From contig JAHYIO010000003.1 in the NCBI GenBank assembly GCA_020543525.1, forward strand, positions 1,550,001-1,614,000: a stretch of 64,000 nt of DNA. The letters run 5' to 3'. The notes under the pieces were generated by a model. It was not told the DNA's origin. It did no database searches and saw only the letters and a program-made list of their open reading frames with translations. Shown here piece by piece: positions 24,114 through 36,535 of the stretch. The position numbers were made by a program, and so were the translations under genes. The stretch comes from Coriolopsis trogii. Its lineage: Eukaryota; Basidiomycota; Agaricomycetes; Polyporales; Polyporaceae. Within the stretch, counting starts at the first letter, position 1, and each line of letters starts with the position of its first letter.

Positions 24114-27100
24114 CTACATGCATGCGCATGAAAGTGCGTTTCTCTTCTCTTCGCTCAACGCGGCATATACTAGTGCAGACCATTCCTCTATGATCTGCTT
24201 CGCAAGACCCTCGTCGAGGATCTGCTTAGCATATTCGATTGACATAACGACCTCGTCGGTCTTCTGCAGGACGACAATATCGACCATGATATCGTCCTGT
24301 GCACGCAAAGCTTATCAACGTCCAAATCGAATTACGAGCAATCTGTCTCGGACGGACCTTGTTCAACTTAGTGATCTGCATATCAGGAACACCGGACATT
24401 GCTTCAATCGAGACATCGGGAATGGAGTAGGGAACCTTGACGGGGGTCAGACATAGCGCAGATCGAAGAGAGAGAAAACTCACATCAACGGTCTCAAGTA
24501 GATCAGAGGCCGTCTTCTCCAAGTCCGGCGCGATCTTCACGATGTTAACGAATACATTGGATAACGGTTTGTCACCACGCCCCGTCCACTCGTGCACCTT
24601 CACTAGCCTGCTTTGCTCCACGACAGCAGAGCGAGCTTGCAGATCGTCCTGGATCCGCCTTGCGAGTGCGAGGATATCATTGGCAGCCTGCGCATCTGGT
24701 ACGCAGAAAGGCAAGGCGTTGATGCAAGGGATCGCCAGTCGTTCGACATCCGCCAGGTCGCCAGTTCTACCAGAATGCCACAACGAGAAGACCGGAGAGT
24801 TGGTCTTCGACCGTCTTGCTTGCACTAATGCCCAGCAGGCGAGGAAGACGCTCTGCTGCGTAACGGAGAGCTCCCTTGCACGCTGATCGAGTTTTGCCGC
24901 GCCCGAGATGGTTGAACGTTTCGTATACACGTCTCGACCGCTTGCACCTGTCTTGCTGCACAGAGGCGGAAATAGTGTGACGTCGGCCGGGAACGCCGTC
25001 TCCCAGTACTTCGCCTGTTCCTGCTCCGTGCTGGCACTAGACGAGGTGAACCGGATGAAGCCATCAAGATCGTTCGAACTCCTTGCTTCTTCACCGGTGT
25101 AGAGGCGAGACAAGTCGTCGACGAGAAGCTGCAGACTCCAAGCATCGTACTGGAAGTGATGTAGATGGATCAAAAGATAGGGCGATTGAGACGATTGAAG
25201 GATAATCGCGCGGGTGAAAGGATAGTCCGACGAAGGAGGATGTGAGACGAGGTCCTTCATGCGGTCTTGTACTACTGTTAGAGAGTCATGCGCAGATGTC
25301 GAGGTCGCCGTCGCCTTCTCCACAGACCAGGTCGACCGAAGTGCGTCGGGCTTGAAGATGACCACCCTCGGCGCGCCGGCATCCTTGTCATACGCAAATG
25401 CGGACCGTAAGATAGCATGTCTGCGCAACAGCTCATTCCAGGCCTTCTCCAGCCTAGTGAGATCGACATCTGGAGGCAGGCTGTACGCAAAGACGTGTTG
25501 AAAGCGGGAGCCCCCGCTGCGCTGCCACATACCAATCATCCACTCCATACCGGCCGACGCGTGTGTGACCCTCTCAACGAGGTCGTGGACGCGAGCTGGG
25601 ACATAGGCTGACCATATCTTCTTCGGCACGTCTACGACGATCGACTGGACGTCACCATTACTCCTGTGGGCTTGGACCTCCTTGACCTTCTTCAGGAGGT
25701 CGTGAACTGTCCTACTCCGAGCGACCTCCGCTGCCGTGATGCGTAGTCCGGCCCGTCTGGCTTTGGCAACGACTTGCACAGCAGTGATGGAGTCAACCCC
25801 CAGGGCCGCAAGGTGCGTGCTCGGTTGAATCTTTGAGATGGGAACCTTCGTGATGGTTGACAGGATCTCACGGACCCTCTCGAAGCGACCATCCTTGTCC
25901 GCAGGCTCGTCCTCCCCTGCGACACTGTCTACGTGGCCATTTGAGAGGGAGGGTGCACTAACGGGAATGTCGGGAAGGCCAAGCTGCCAGGGGTCATCCG
26001 GGCGGCGTACGACGTCAACGAGGAAGGCCGCGTAACTCTCGATCAAGTCTCGTAATCCTTCATCGTTAGCAATGGTCGACGAGCATGCGGCTTTCACTAT
26101 GAAGCCACCCTCTGCTTCATGAAGCTCGATGTTCAGCGGATACTAAGAACCAATGCGTCAGTAAGTCTTCGCCAACATATAAGATGCTCCACGTACATGT
26201 ATGCTGATGTCCTCGATGTCCGCGGTATCAAAGGCCCAAGGAGAGTCGGTGCCGGATATCAAGGACTCTTGCCTCGGCTGGTAAACGAACAAGCTGTCCC
26301 AAAGATTAGACACCCCAAGTTCGCGCTGTATCGAGCGCAGAGAAGCGTGCTGCCAAGGTATGCTAGCGACGTTCGCGCCATGGACCGCTTTGAGAAGAGC
26401 CATATTGCGCAGATCATCTCTGAGGAGCACACGACATGGGACGGTATTCTAATGGAACATCGAGTCAGTAACCGCAAGGTCAATAGGAGAGTATGGACTG
26501 TGCGACTGTACTGACGAGCATGGGTCCGATGACATCCTCCGCGCCAGGGACATCTCGACCAGAGACGACGCGGCCGAACACAACATCACGACGGCGAGTG
26601 GCAACAGCAAGCAGCTTAGCGAACGCGGCCTGTCCAAGGCATTGAGACGTGACCTCTGCAGCACGGCAAGCTCGATTGATATCCTCTTCCGACAGCTGTA
26701 TCGACAAAGAGAATTGATGTACGACAGAAGCGTCCGTCTCTTCAGAGACTCTGGGGATAGTGCTGGGCTGGAATCCACGAAGTTGCTTCACCCAGAACGC
26801 TGTCCCGTGTTCCTGTTGCCAGAGCAGACGAGGCAAGAGTTGATGGTACTGGCCAGAGACGGCAAGCTCATCTCCTTGGTACAATTGCTCCACGGACTCA
26901 AACAGCTTCGCGACGGACAGTCCATCGTACAGTGCATGGTGCAACACAAGCACAAGCCTGTCTGCCTCGCCCGGGGCAGCGCCCTTGAGGAGATGGAAGA
27001 AGACGGGAGGTCTTCGGAACATCTCCCTCTCATCCGTCACGTCCAGCAATGGGTTCAGAACCTCGACGAGGTTCGTCGTGGCTTCGTACTGCGCTTCGCG

Positions 27101-30100
27101 CCACTGTAAGGCCGCGTCTGAATGCACAACTTGGGCCCACGCCCCGACGCCCGGGAGAAAATGGAACGACGTCCGCAAGACGTCAAAGAGGGTGAGCGCC
27201 TTCGCCCAAGCGCCGCGCAAGCGTACAAGATCGACACCATCCGCAAGGCGCAGGGGAAAGAGATGGACGTATAACCTTCCACGCGAACTGAGAGTCTACA
27301 CGACACAGTAGGATCAGTATAAGACTCTGACTGAGTCACATGCATCACCTTACCTGAGAGAGCATCCCAGCCTGGAGGACGCTCGTGGGAAAGACCTTGA
27401 CCTCGTCACTCCCAGACAGCTTGACAGAATCGACATTCAACTCGGCGCTCAACTTGCTGCATTCAGCCTCGAACTGGTCGTCGGAGAGCTTGTCTTCCGC
27501 TTTGGATGAAGTCGTTCGTTGGATGTACGCAGCCAGTCGCAGAGGTGTGGCCAGCCTCATGATATCAGCCGACGACAGCGGCAGACCCTCAGCCGAGCAC
27601 TTGCGACTCAGCCCGACAGACTTGATGGAGTCGAGCCCTAGGGAGAGCAGAGACGTGTCTGGTTTCACGAAAGTGGGGTCGATGCGAAGCAACTGTGCGG
27701 CGAGCACGCATATACGAGACGTGAGACCCGCGTCGACATCCGCTGGAATGATGTTGTCCTCCAGGTCCACATTGTCGCCTGCAGGGGGCGAAGCAGCAGT
27801 CCATGTCGTGGCCTTTGCACCAGAAAGGCCCAGGGTCCAGTCGCTAGACTCCGCGATGCGTACGGCCGTCGCTTCCAGCTCGTTCAAGATAGCGTCAACG
27901 ACAGAGTTTGCAATGTCGGCCGACGTGAACGCCGCATGCACGACAGCCCGGTCTTGATCTGGATCCAACACCACCTCAACAGCGAGGATATACTACAGGA
28001 TATCTCAGCATCTCTCACACCCCGAAAGTGAATACAGCGGACTCACATCAGGTTCAGGATTCTGACTCTCCAGCACGTCCCATAGTTCGCTGCGACCCCT
28101 CTCCTTAAACGAGACGGAGAACAACGTGTCGAACAGTGTCCCGCTCCGCCCATCCACCCACTTCTGGATCCGGCTGAGGGGTATGTGTTCATACTGTGCA
28201 ATCCGCGCGTTGTCGTCCTGGACGACCTGCAGGGTCCTCGACGGGTCCTTGAAGCGCACCCGCGCAGGAACGACCGTTATCATCGGACACAAGGTGCTCT
28301 CTATCCGGTCTACAGGTATCGACCGTCCCGAGCGAATGACCTATCATGCAGAGTCCAATCAGCCGTGCGCACGACAAGGCAAACAGATGGAACAACATAC
28401 CCCGAACATTACGTCGTGGTGATTGTACACCTTCTCTGCCAATAGCAAGCCGTACGCACACATGAGGAGAGCTTGGAGTGTCACATGCTGTTTCGCCGCC
28501 GTAGCCTGCAGCTCCGACAGAGGCCTCTCGAACGTATACGACATAACGTCGGGCGTCGCCGAAGACGCCTCACGGTTGAGCAGACGGTTCCACTCGAAAC
28601 CCTGGAGATACGACGACCAGAACGCTTTCGCGGCGTCGTAATCGATGGAAGCAAGATATTGGAGCACATCGCGCAGAGGCGCGGACGGCAGCTGAGGTTG
28701 GTGCTTGTATGCGCGTTCTAGGTCTTCGAGAAGGACGGGGAGCGATATACCATCGTATAGCGCGTGATGGATGGACAGAACCAAGTAGGCAGGTCCTGAG
28801 GAGCGCGAGGCGAAGACGTTCAGGCGCACAGGCGGAACCTTCGATATACCCACATTGAGATCGCGAGAGATAGACGCGGCCTGCTCGTCCGTGAAGTACC
28901 GTTGGAAGGCCAAGTCGTCCGATACGGTCACCTCCTTCTCCGACACCACAAGTTGATACAACCCTGGAGAGAGCACGACCTGGACAAGCTGACCTCCGAA
29001 GTGGAACACCGTCCTGGAAACCAATGTCAGCATCCCACAACCAATTTCGTCAGACGTACAACTACGTACCGCAGCATTTCATGCTGAGCAACGACCTCGG
29101 ACCAAGAGTCGCGCAGCCCAGACACAGAGACGTCCGCGCCCAAACGCATGAGCACATGCTGGACGTACATCGTCGGCGCATTCGCAGACCGATACAGCAC
29201 GCCCTCCTGCACAGGCAGAGGAGGCAGGAGCGCAGCAACAGACCCAGCCGGATACACACCCTCGACCTCTTCCCGCACCGCGTCAGCGAACTGCTCCAAC
29301 GCCACGGAAGCATCCGCCCCCGTGCTGCTCGCCGCACTCTCACTCCCGCCATCGAAGAGCGCCGCGACCCCGCTCACAACCGGCACCTGCATGATCTGCG
29401 CGGGGCTCACAGACACCCCGAACGCCCTCCTCAAATCGCTCGCGAACCTCGCAATCGCCAAAGAGTCCATGCCGCACTCGAACAGGTTCGTGTGCGGCCC
29501 CAGCCGTTCCATAGGTATCTTGACGTACGCCTCGAGCGCCTCAATGACCCTCTTCTCCCTCTCCGTCGGCTCCCTCCGCTCGCCGTCCGGACCGGCGACG
29601 CCTTGAGCGCCTCCCATCAAGCCCGCCAGCGCCTCCATGTCCAAGCCGAGGAAGAACGCGGCGAGCACCTTCGCGTCCGCCTTCCCGTTCGAGCTCAACG
29701 GAATAAAGTCCAGCGGGACGATATGGCTCGGGCGCATATAGCTCGCGAGCTCGCGGTCGCTCGCCGCGCGCAAGCGCTGCAGCAGCCCCTGCGGCGGCTC
29801 AACCAAGCTCGGCTTCCCGCCCCTCCGTTTCGCCACGGGCACGGACGGGTCCCAGGCGACGAAGGACACGAGCTGGTCGATGCCGATCGCGGGGTGCCTT
29901 GCGAGAATCGTGAGGACGTCCAGCGTGTGTGCGGGGGCGGCCGCGTTGCGCAGGATGGACGAGATGCCCTCGGACTCGATGCGCACCCCGCGGAGCTTGA
30001 TCTGGGTGTCGATGCGCCCGATGATCTCGAGCGTGCCGTCGGGCATCATGCGCACGAGGTCCCCGGTGCGGTACGCCCAGCGGTCGGTGCCGTCGTCTGG

Positions 30101-32581
30101 GAACTTGAGGAAGACTTTCTGCGTGAGGTCCGGGCGCCCGACGTAACCGCGCCCGACGAGGGGGCCCTCGACGACGAGTTCACCGGTGCCTCCACGAAGA
30201 ATGATGTTCATGTTCTCGTCGACTACGTACGCGGACACATTGGCGAAGCAATGCCCGATGTTCGCACGAGGTGTGTCTTTGTCCATCATGCGTGCAGCAC
30301 AACCGATCGTGACCTCGCTCGGTCTGCGCGGCATTGTGAGCCAACGAATATCTCACATGTATACTGTTTGAACTTACCCGTAGAAGTTGGCAAGACGGAT
30401 CTTGGGATGCGAAGCCCACTTGTCTATAATCTAGAAAAACGCTCAGCTCTGGGTCTGACAAAGAGTGTAAGGTGAACTTACTGCATCACTGATCTTCTCC
30501 CCTCCACTCGCGATGTAACGCAGTGTCGACGCATGTCCCGATTCTTCGTCTTCTCGTACCGCGCCCATGGTAGCTTCTATAAGGCTGGGCACGATACCGA
30601 CATGCGAGATACGGAGATGTTTGATGTAGTACGGCAGGTCCTCTAACAGGAGGGAACGAGGGGCGGCGAGAATCGGAATACCGACCGCCAAAGGGACAAA
30701 AATCTCAGCGATGTGGACGTCAAATGCGACGGCTTGGTTCACATAGATGAGTGACTGTACAGACGCAGTGATAGAGAAGCAACACTCACATGCTATAGAC
30801 AAGTAGTTCACCCTGCCAGGCGGATGGAGCTCTGCTGAAGCGCAGAAATGACTGAGCGCCCATATCGCTTCGTTGAGACCGCGATGGGTCAAGATGCAAC
30901 CTTTCGGCGTCCCGGTCGTTCCTGTAGCCACTTGAGTCTCGAGGAAGATACATACACGTCAGAAATGCCTACCAGAGGTGTACAAGATATATGCAAGATC
31001 ATCGGGCTCCGGTACCATGAGGGACTCTGCGCTCTGTTCTTCGATGGCCTTCGCTATGGAGGGGTCCTTCACGTCGATAGCGATGTCACCCAAGGACGAG
31101 AAGCAAGGCATGTCGGATGAAGAGAGAATGAACTGCGCGTCTGAGTCCTTCGCAATGAACCGTTGTCGTTCGGTCGGGAGCTCCGCGTCAATCTAAAGTA
31201 AGTGAATGAGTTTGAGTGACGCGTTACGAGAGGTGCAAGATGACTGACCGGAACGTAACAGCCACCCGCTCTCAGAATACCTATGAAGGCAGTGTGGAAC
31301 ACGACGTCGCGGTTCATACACACGGCAACAGAGCGACCCTTCTGGAGGCCAATTTGGAGGAGCCAGCGAGCGAACTTGTTCGACTTTTCCTCCAAGGACG
31401 TATACGTGATAGTTTCCGGCGCGTATGAAGAGATAGGAACCTCGGTCGAAAGATCGGCATACCAGCGAACGGCGATGTTATCGGGCTGTTCGGTAGCATG
31501 TCGAGTGAGATGGTCTGTGGCGAACTTGGTCGGAGGAATCTGGTTGTATATCTTGCATCGGTCTTCAAACGAGCGCTTTTCGTAGGATGATAGTAGGTGT
31601 GCCGGCACGGAAGGCAAAGAAGATACCGGGGAGGTGGGGTTCGCGGCGGCATGACCGGCTAGCGCTATCACTTGGGATAGGAATAGCTCACACTGAGAAG
31701 GGTGGCACAAGCGTTCGGAGGCGGAGACGGACAGTTCCGCATTATCTTGATCGACCGTCACAGCGAGGGGGAAATGAGCGGGGAGACTAGGATGGGGAGC
31801 GCGAGCCGCGCTAACGAGAGCGAGAGCTGGGGACTGCTTTGGAGCCAGGTCAAGCGCGCGCCGGAGCCGTTCAGGATGAACCCTGGGCCACCGGGAATCA
31901 TTGAGAGCCTCAGCGACGCTTGCAGCGACTTGGCCCCATGTTTGTCCATCGCTCCACGAGAGTCTAACGGGGATGATCTTGTCTTCTTGTGGGTCGGCAA
32001 TGGCGAGAAGTAGATCTTGACAGCCGCAGTACGCACCAAGGACACGGCCTACTGCGACGACGAGAAATGAGAAGGAGACGGCTGTGCTCGTGTCTGCCTT
32101 TTGGTCTAAAGGCAGCGTGCGAGACTGGAGCGTATCTGGGGCAAATCGCCTGGAAGAGAGATCAGGGAAGTCGTGGTGCCTGTAACCTGAGAGTATTCGG
32201 TCGTAATCTGAGAACGCAGCGAGTGCGCCATCTGTGGGAGAGGACGGCGGGTGGGCAGGGGAGGCAGCACGCATCGTGGATAGAACTGGAGTGAACGATG
32301 AGACGGTTGAGTACTCGGGCCGAGCAGACGTGTGACGAGAGCCCAGGTAGACGTGTTTAGCACTCGGTACTCACCTGGCGCAGTGCACAGTCCGTCTGGA
32401 GAGCCGAGTGAGGACGATGGTGGAAGTACTGGGTCAGAACGCGGGCACAAATTTCGTGCGCATCCAGATTGTGCACGTCCAGACTTGAGAGTACTTTCGG
32501 CGTGATTGTCACCGGGCAGGGACGGTGCGCGGACTCGGATGTGGAACGACGGGTGGACCGCGCGGTGGATTCGGGAATGAC
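24114..32581 (-). CDS. Hydroxamate siderophore peptide synthetase, A-T-C-T-C-T-C
   Basis: This enzyme would activate an acylated hydroxy-ornithine with one adenylation domain and join three copies on three carriers. The single A domain (about 31600-29700) has YILYTSG|TTGTPKG, YRTGDLVRMMPDG and NGKADAK. The three thiolation sites are ECGMDSLAI (about 29470), LGLDSIKSV (27630) and LGVDSITAV (25795). The three condensation domains carry HHALYDG (28760), HHALYDG (26930) and HHFQYDA (25150). The order matches the basidioferrin synthetase type known from Ceriporiopsis. About 250 residues ahead of the A domain look like a remnant half-condensation domain. The stop is at 24114-24116. The start is unresolved: the frame is open upstream of the intron at about 32375 (TQYFHHRPHS, LQTDCALRQ) up to 32581 without an ATG; the first ATG of the next exon is at 32274. 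sidA is divergently transcribed. Confidence 0.9.
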
Positions 32582-32753
32582 GCGTTATTGGTCATCGTGG
32601 GCAGCACAAATTAAATGTACGACCCTGAAAATTCGAGACGAATCGATGAGGAGAGGAAACCGTCCGGAACCGACGAGCGGGCTGAGGAGGAGCGAGCCAA
32701 GAGGATTGGACTGAGTGGAGGAGGAGGACGGTAAGCGAGGGGATGGTGTGATC

Positions 32754-32762
32754 TTATCAGAT
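32754..32762 (-). promoter_or_regulatory. GATA-factor site ATCTGATAA (copy 1)
   Basis: TTATCAGAT on the + strand is the complement of ATCTGATAA, a perfect match to ATCWGATAA, the consensus reported for SreA-type iron repressors of ascomycetes. It sits in a 14-bp string (TGATCTTATCAGAT, 32749-32762) repeated exactly in copy 2. Confidence 0.75.
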
Positions 32763-32806
32763 TGGGGGCTGGAAGGGGCTGATTAGATGAAGCATGGGAA
32801 ATGATC

Positions 32807-32815
32807 TTATCAGAT
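32807..32815 (-). promoter_or_regulatory. GATA-factor site ATCTGATAA (copy 2)
   Basis: This is the same 9-mer, inside the same 14-bp string at 32802-32815, 53 bp (about five helical turns) from copy 1. An overlapping AGATAG on the + strand gives a second GATA core in opposite orientation. Confidence 0.75.
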
Positions 32816-33239
32816 AGGGCAAAGTGCAGGCGTATTCTGATCTGGAGAGGGACTTGACATGTTTTGATTCCTGGCCTCCTTCTGCCCGGTCCTTGTTGCT
32901 GCCCGTCCAGAGTGCCCAGCCATCTTCATCCGGGGCAGAACATTCCCCATCGCTCGCATGGCCTCACCGCTCGTCCCCCCTTCGGCGCATCCGCCCGAGG
33001 CTCACGTTCCGGCCAGATTCCCGCCCCCACCCAACTCGATTGGGGCCTGTTGCACCATCCTGCCCGCCATGGAAGCCGTATGCGAACCGCGTCCCTGGTC
33101 GACGTATGCACGTGCAAATGACACACGCAACGCCCTTCCTCGTCCGTCCGCTCTTTAAAAAGACTTGCACCAAAGCGGCCGAAGAACCCACCCTCCCCTC
33201 CACACGCCCCTCACGCGCCCTCCTCCCCGGCCTTCCATC

Positions 33240-35177
33240 ATGGATTCTCCTCCAGCTACTGCCCCCGTCTACGACCTTATAGGCCTCGGCTTTGGCCCCG
33301 CAAACGTCGCCATAGCCGGTGCCATCGTCGACAAGTGGGCAGCCGCCGACTCGAGCACAGTGAGCCAGCATACTTCCCGTCTATCAGCCCAGCGCCCGCT
33401 CACTGACTACTATCGACCTGTTATCTGCCTCGTTCCGACGATCAGTGTCATGCGCCTCTCCAGCGCGTCCTCTTCATCGAGAAGCAGCGCGAGTTCCGGT
33501 GGCACCCCGGCATGCTCCTCCCCAACTCACGCATGCAAATAAGGTTAGGTTCACGCTCCATGTTCGTCGCCCAATCTAGCTAGCTAACCTCCAATCACTC
33601 TTTCAGCTTTCTCAAGGATCTTGCTACCCTTCGCTCCCCCCAATCCCCCATCACCTTCCTTGCCTACCTCCATTCCCAGGGTAGGCTCCTCAACTTCATC
33701 AACCGCGGCAGCTTCACCCCCACCCGCAAGGAATACGCCGACTATCTCTCCTGGGCTGCCGACTATGTCGAAAAACGCGGCGTCCATGTCCGCTATGGCG
33801 AGGAAGTCGTCTCCCTTACTCGCACCGCCGACGGTATCGTCGAGGTTCGCAGCCGGAATACAGAAACCGGCGAGGAGTTCTGCAGCAGATCGAGTACGTT
33901 CACCTCTTCAACGCTTGACAACCCGGCTGACTCCTTCTTCTCTCTCACAGAAAATATCATACTCTCACCGGGCGGTTCGCCCAAGCTCCCGCCCGCTCTC
34001 GCTGTGCACTGGCCCCATCCCCGCATTTTCCATAGCTCTTCCTACCTCTCCTCCGCAGATTCCTTCTTCTCTTCTCTTCCCTCGTCTTCGGAGCCTCTCC
34101 GCATTGCCGTCATTGGTGCCGGCCAGTCGTCGACCGAGGTGCTTCTCGATCTCCACAACCGTCTTAACGCCCTCCCCGTGTCGGACGGGAGGAAGCATGA
34201 GCTCGACATGATCTTCCGGAAGGGATCACTGAAGCCTAGCGATGATTCTCCATTTTCCAACGAGATCTTCGACCCTGCATGTAAGCAGCTTTTCTCCCGC
34301 GCGCCCCTTGCGAGAATAACTGTCTAACGAATGCGCATATAGCCACCGATTTCATGTTTGGCCTTCCTACCCAACGTGACCGTCAAAACGTCCTTCGCGA
34401 GTACAACGCTACAAATTATAGCGTCGTCAACATCAACACCATCGACTCGGTGAGTACGTCGATATATGCGTGTCCGAACCCCACTCACGCTAGTGTCAGC
34501 TCTATGAGGTTATGTACGACCAGAAACTCAGGGATGGCATAAAAACTCGCACGGGTCGGGAGGAAGACGCCGATCGCACCCGCATCACTCTCTGCCCCAA
34601 CACCTCCATCTACTCCGCCGACGCCCTCCCTGGAGAGACCTCAATTCGCCTCACCCTGCACGGCACGCTCACCCGCGCCGTCTCCCAAAAGACATACGAC
34701 GCCGTCTTCTGCGGCACCGGGTACGACCGCGACTCGTGGATGCGCCTCCTCTCGTCGTCCAACCTCGCGGACCACTTCGGGATCAAGGCGCCGACCGTCG
34801 AGCTCGTCGCCGCGACGGAGACCGAGACCGAGTCTGCTGCCACGGCGGCCCCTCTGTTCGCCGCGCTCGATGACATCACGTCGTCACGCAACTCGTCGTC
34901 CTCGACAGACGGGTTCTCGACGCCGCCTACCCCGGGAACCCCAGATACGCACCATTCGCAGCTCAACGCGGATTCGCAGCGGTCGAAGGTGCGGATTTCG
35001 CGGACGTACCGGCTGCTTCCCAAGGCCGAGGCTGTGGTGGATGCGGCGGCCGTTGAAGGCGAGCCCCGGATCTATCTTCAGGGATGTACGCAGGCTACGC
35101 ATGGGCTGAGCGAGTCTCTGCTCAGTATCTTGGGCGTCCGTGCTGGGCTTGTGGTGGATGAGATTTGTCAGGCGTAG
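33240..35177 (+). CDS. sidA: L-ornithine N5-monooxygenase (SidA family)
   Basis: SidA enzymes use FAD and NADPH to hydroxylate ornithine, the first step of hydroxamate siderophore synthesis. The ATG at 33240 starts MDSPPATAPVYDLIGLGFGP; the GLGFGPANVAIA motif is the FAD loop. Next come LFIEKQREFRWHPGMLLP, FLKDLATLRSPQSPITFLAYL and FTPTRKEYADYL, all typical. AVIGAGQSSTEV is the NADPH loop and VFCGTGYDRDSW the D-x-x-x-L/F-x-TGY type signature. The end ATHGLSESLLS is also conserved. Introns at about 33360, 33542, 33894, 34280 and 34450 give about 550 residues. A Thr/Ser-rich insertion (about 34830-34980) lies before the C-terminal block. It is head-to-head with its partner synthetase. Confidence 0.95.
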
Positions 35178-36029
35178 AAGTGTAAACTGGCATTTGGGAA
35201 GTTGTCGAATAGTCCGTACTTAGCTTAGGATTTCGATATTGTTAGCGTCATTCATCATGTGGTATTCGTGCGTTCCCAGGGTGCTATCGCGAACGAGATT
35301 GCTCGCGCGCAGAAGCGCAGGTCCAACGAGGGCACATACATTCAGAGTCGAAACGTTCCCTGGGCCCTCTGTATCCGGTCATACGCATGATCACGACGTC
35401 GATGGGTGGTTTCCGGACAATCTTCGCGGCTGATCAAGCGAGCGCCGAGTACCGAAGTCCATCAATACACAAAAACACCAGGTGCTTGGCAAGGAAGATG
35501 GCGAGACGTAGACGACTATAGTGATGCAGCACGGGGCCGGTAAATTACCTCCCAACTTGTCCGAGCAGGCTACGCTCTTGGTTAGCCCCGGACGTAGAGA
35601 AGATTGATAGAATCGGGACCGGTTGGTGGGTTTGATATGACTCGTAATAATATATATACACATCAGCTCAACGGGGGTAGTGCCATTTGTCGTGCAGCGG
35701 TGAGGGGCTCAGTGGCCTTCTCTTGTTGAGATGCTCCTGAGTCTTCTGTCCTTGAAGGGGCCTTGTGGGCTGCTTACCCTTCCATCGGCACTGACACCGT
35801 ATGCACATGCAGTACGTGTCCGGGCACAGCCATCTCGAGAGTATTAGCCTTTGAATAACATGGAAATTCTTCTGTGTTCAGGAAATACGGCAGCCAATGC
35901 ATGTTTTTCAGGGATATGCATCTTGCGGGAGCTGGTGGGACAGTATTGACGCCACCGAAAGGGCAAAAGCGCGCGCAGGTCCCAGGAGATGTCGGCTGTT
36001 CTCGCCTACACCATTGCGTCCATCAAAGT
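35178..36029. other. Intergenic region downstream of sidA
   Basis: About 850 bp hold the sidA 3' flank. There are A/T-rich patches, including atatatata near 35649. No supportable gene is seen; short open frames here look random. Confidence 0.55.
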
Positions 36030-36037
36030 GCTCTGAA

Positions 36038-36262
36038 CCAGGCTCCTGCCCATCCGTCGGTTCGAGTTGAGGCCAGGATCCTGAGGCGAAGACCAGGCTA
36101 AGTCACGAAGCGCCGGACAGAAGAGAGGAGGTCACGTGTCTAAGTGTGTTGGCCTCAACTCTCACCGACGGCTGGCGCCAAATATTGGTAAACAACGGGG
36201 CTCGGGCTGATAAACGCCCACGGACCTACTCCGTTTGGTAGCCTCTCCGACCTCCACCTACT
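36038..36262 (+). repeat. Left inverted arm (225 bp)
   Basis: Perfectly matched with the right arm. Within the arm, GAGTTGAGGCC (36064-36074) and its complement (36151-36161) form a smaller inverted pair. Confidence 0.93.
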
Positions 36263-36535
36263 CTCTTGCACTCAGTTGTCGTTGTATGGTCTCAGATGTC
36301 CGAATAACATGATAAAATGTACTTGTATTGTGAGGGAAATACCAAGAGCAATAGAAGAACCGCCAAAAAGTTGGAGTTCCTCACAATTGCAGCTCCCCTG
36401 CCAGTGCTCTTTGGTGGTATAAAACACTGTCATATCTTGCAAGTGAATGTGTTGACCCTCCGATGCAACTACCTAGATGCGCATGACCTCGGTTTACGAG
36501 CTTCTAACGACGAACTGAAGTCATGTAAAAGTAGC

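Larger units (their letters stand above)
32582..33239. promoter_or_regulatory. Shared upstream region of the siderophore synthetase and sidA
   Basis: About 660 bp lie between the two divergent genes. The region contains two ATCTGATAA sites and a TATA-like TTTAAAAA at 33154-33161, about 80 bp before the sidA start. No long open frame makes sense here. Confidence 0.75.

Noticed and set aside
29024..30475. 483-codon open frame on the + strand opposite the synthetase
   Set aside because: It is an Arg/His/Pro-rich antisense shadow of the GC-rich A and T domains; the minus strand has all NRPS motifs.
36051..36075. TCGGTTCGAGT string resembling a tRNA T-arm inside the left inverted arm
   Set aside because: No matching acceptor stem, D-arm or anticodon arm is found around it.
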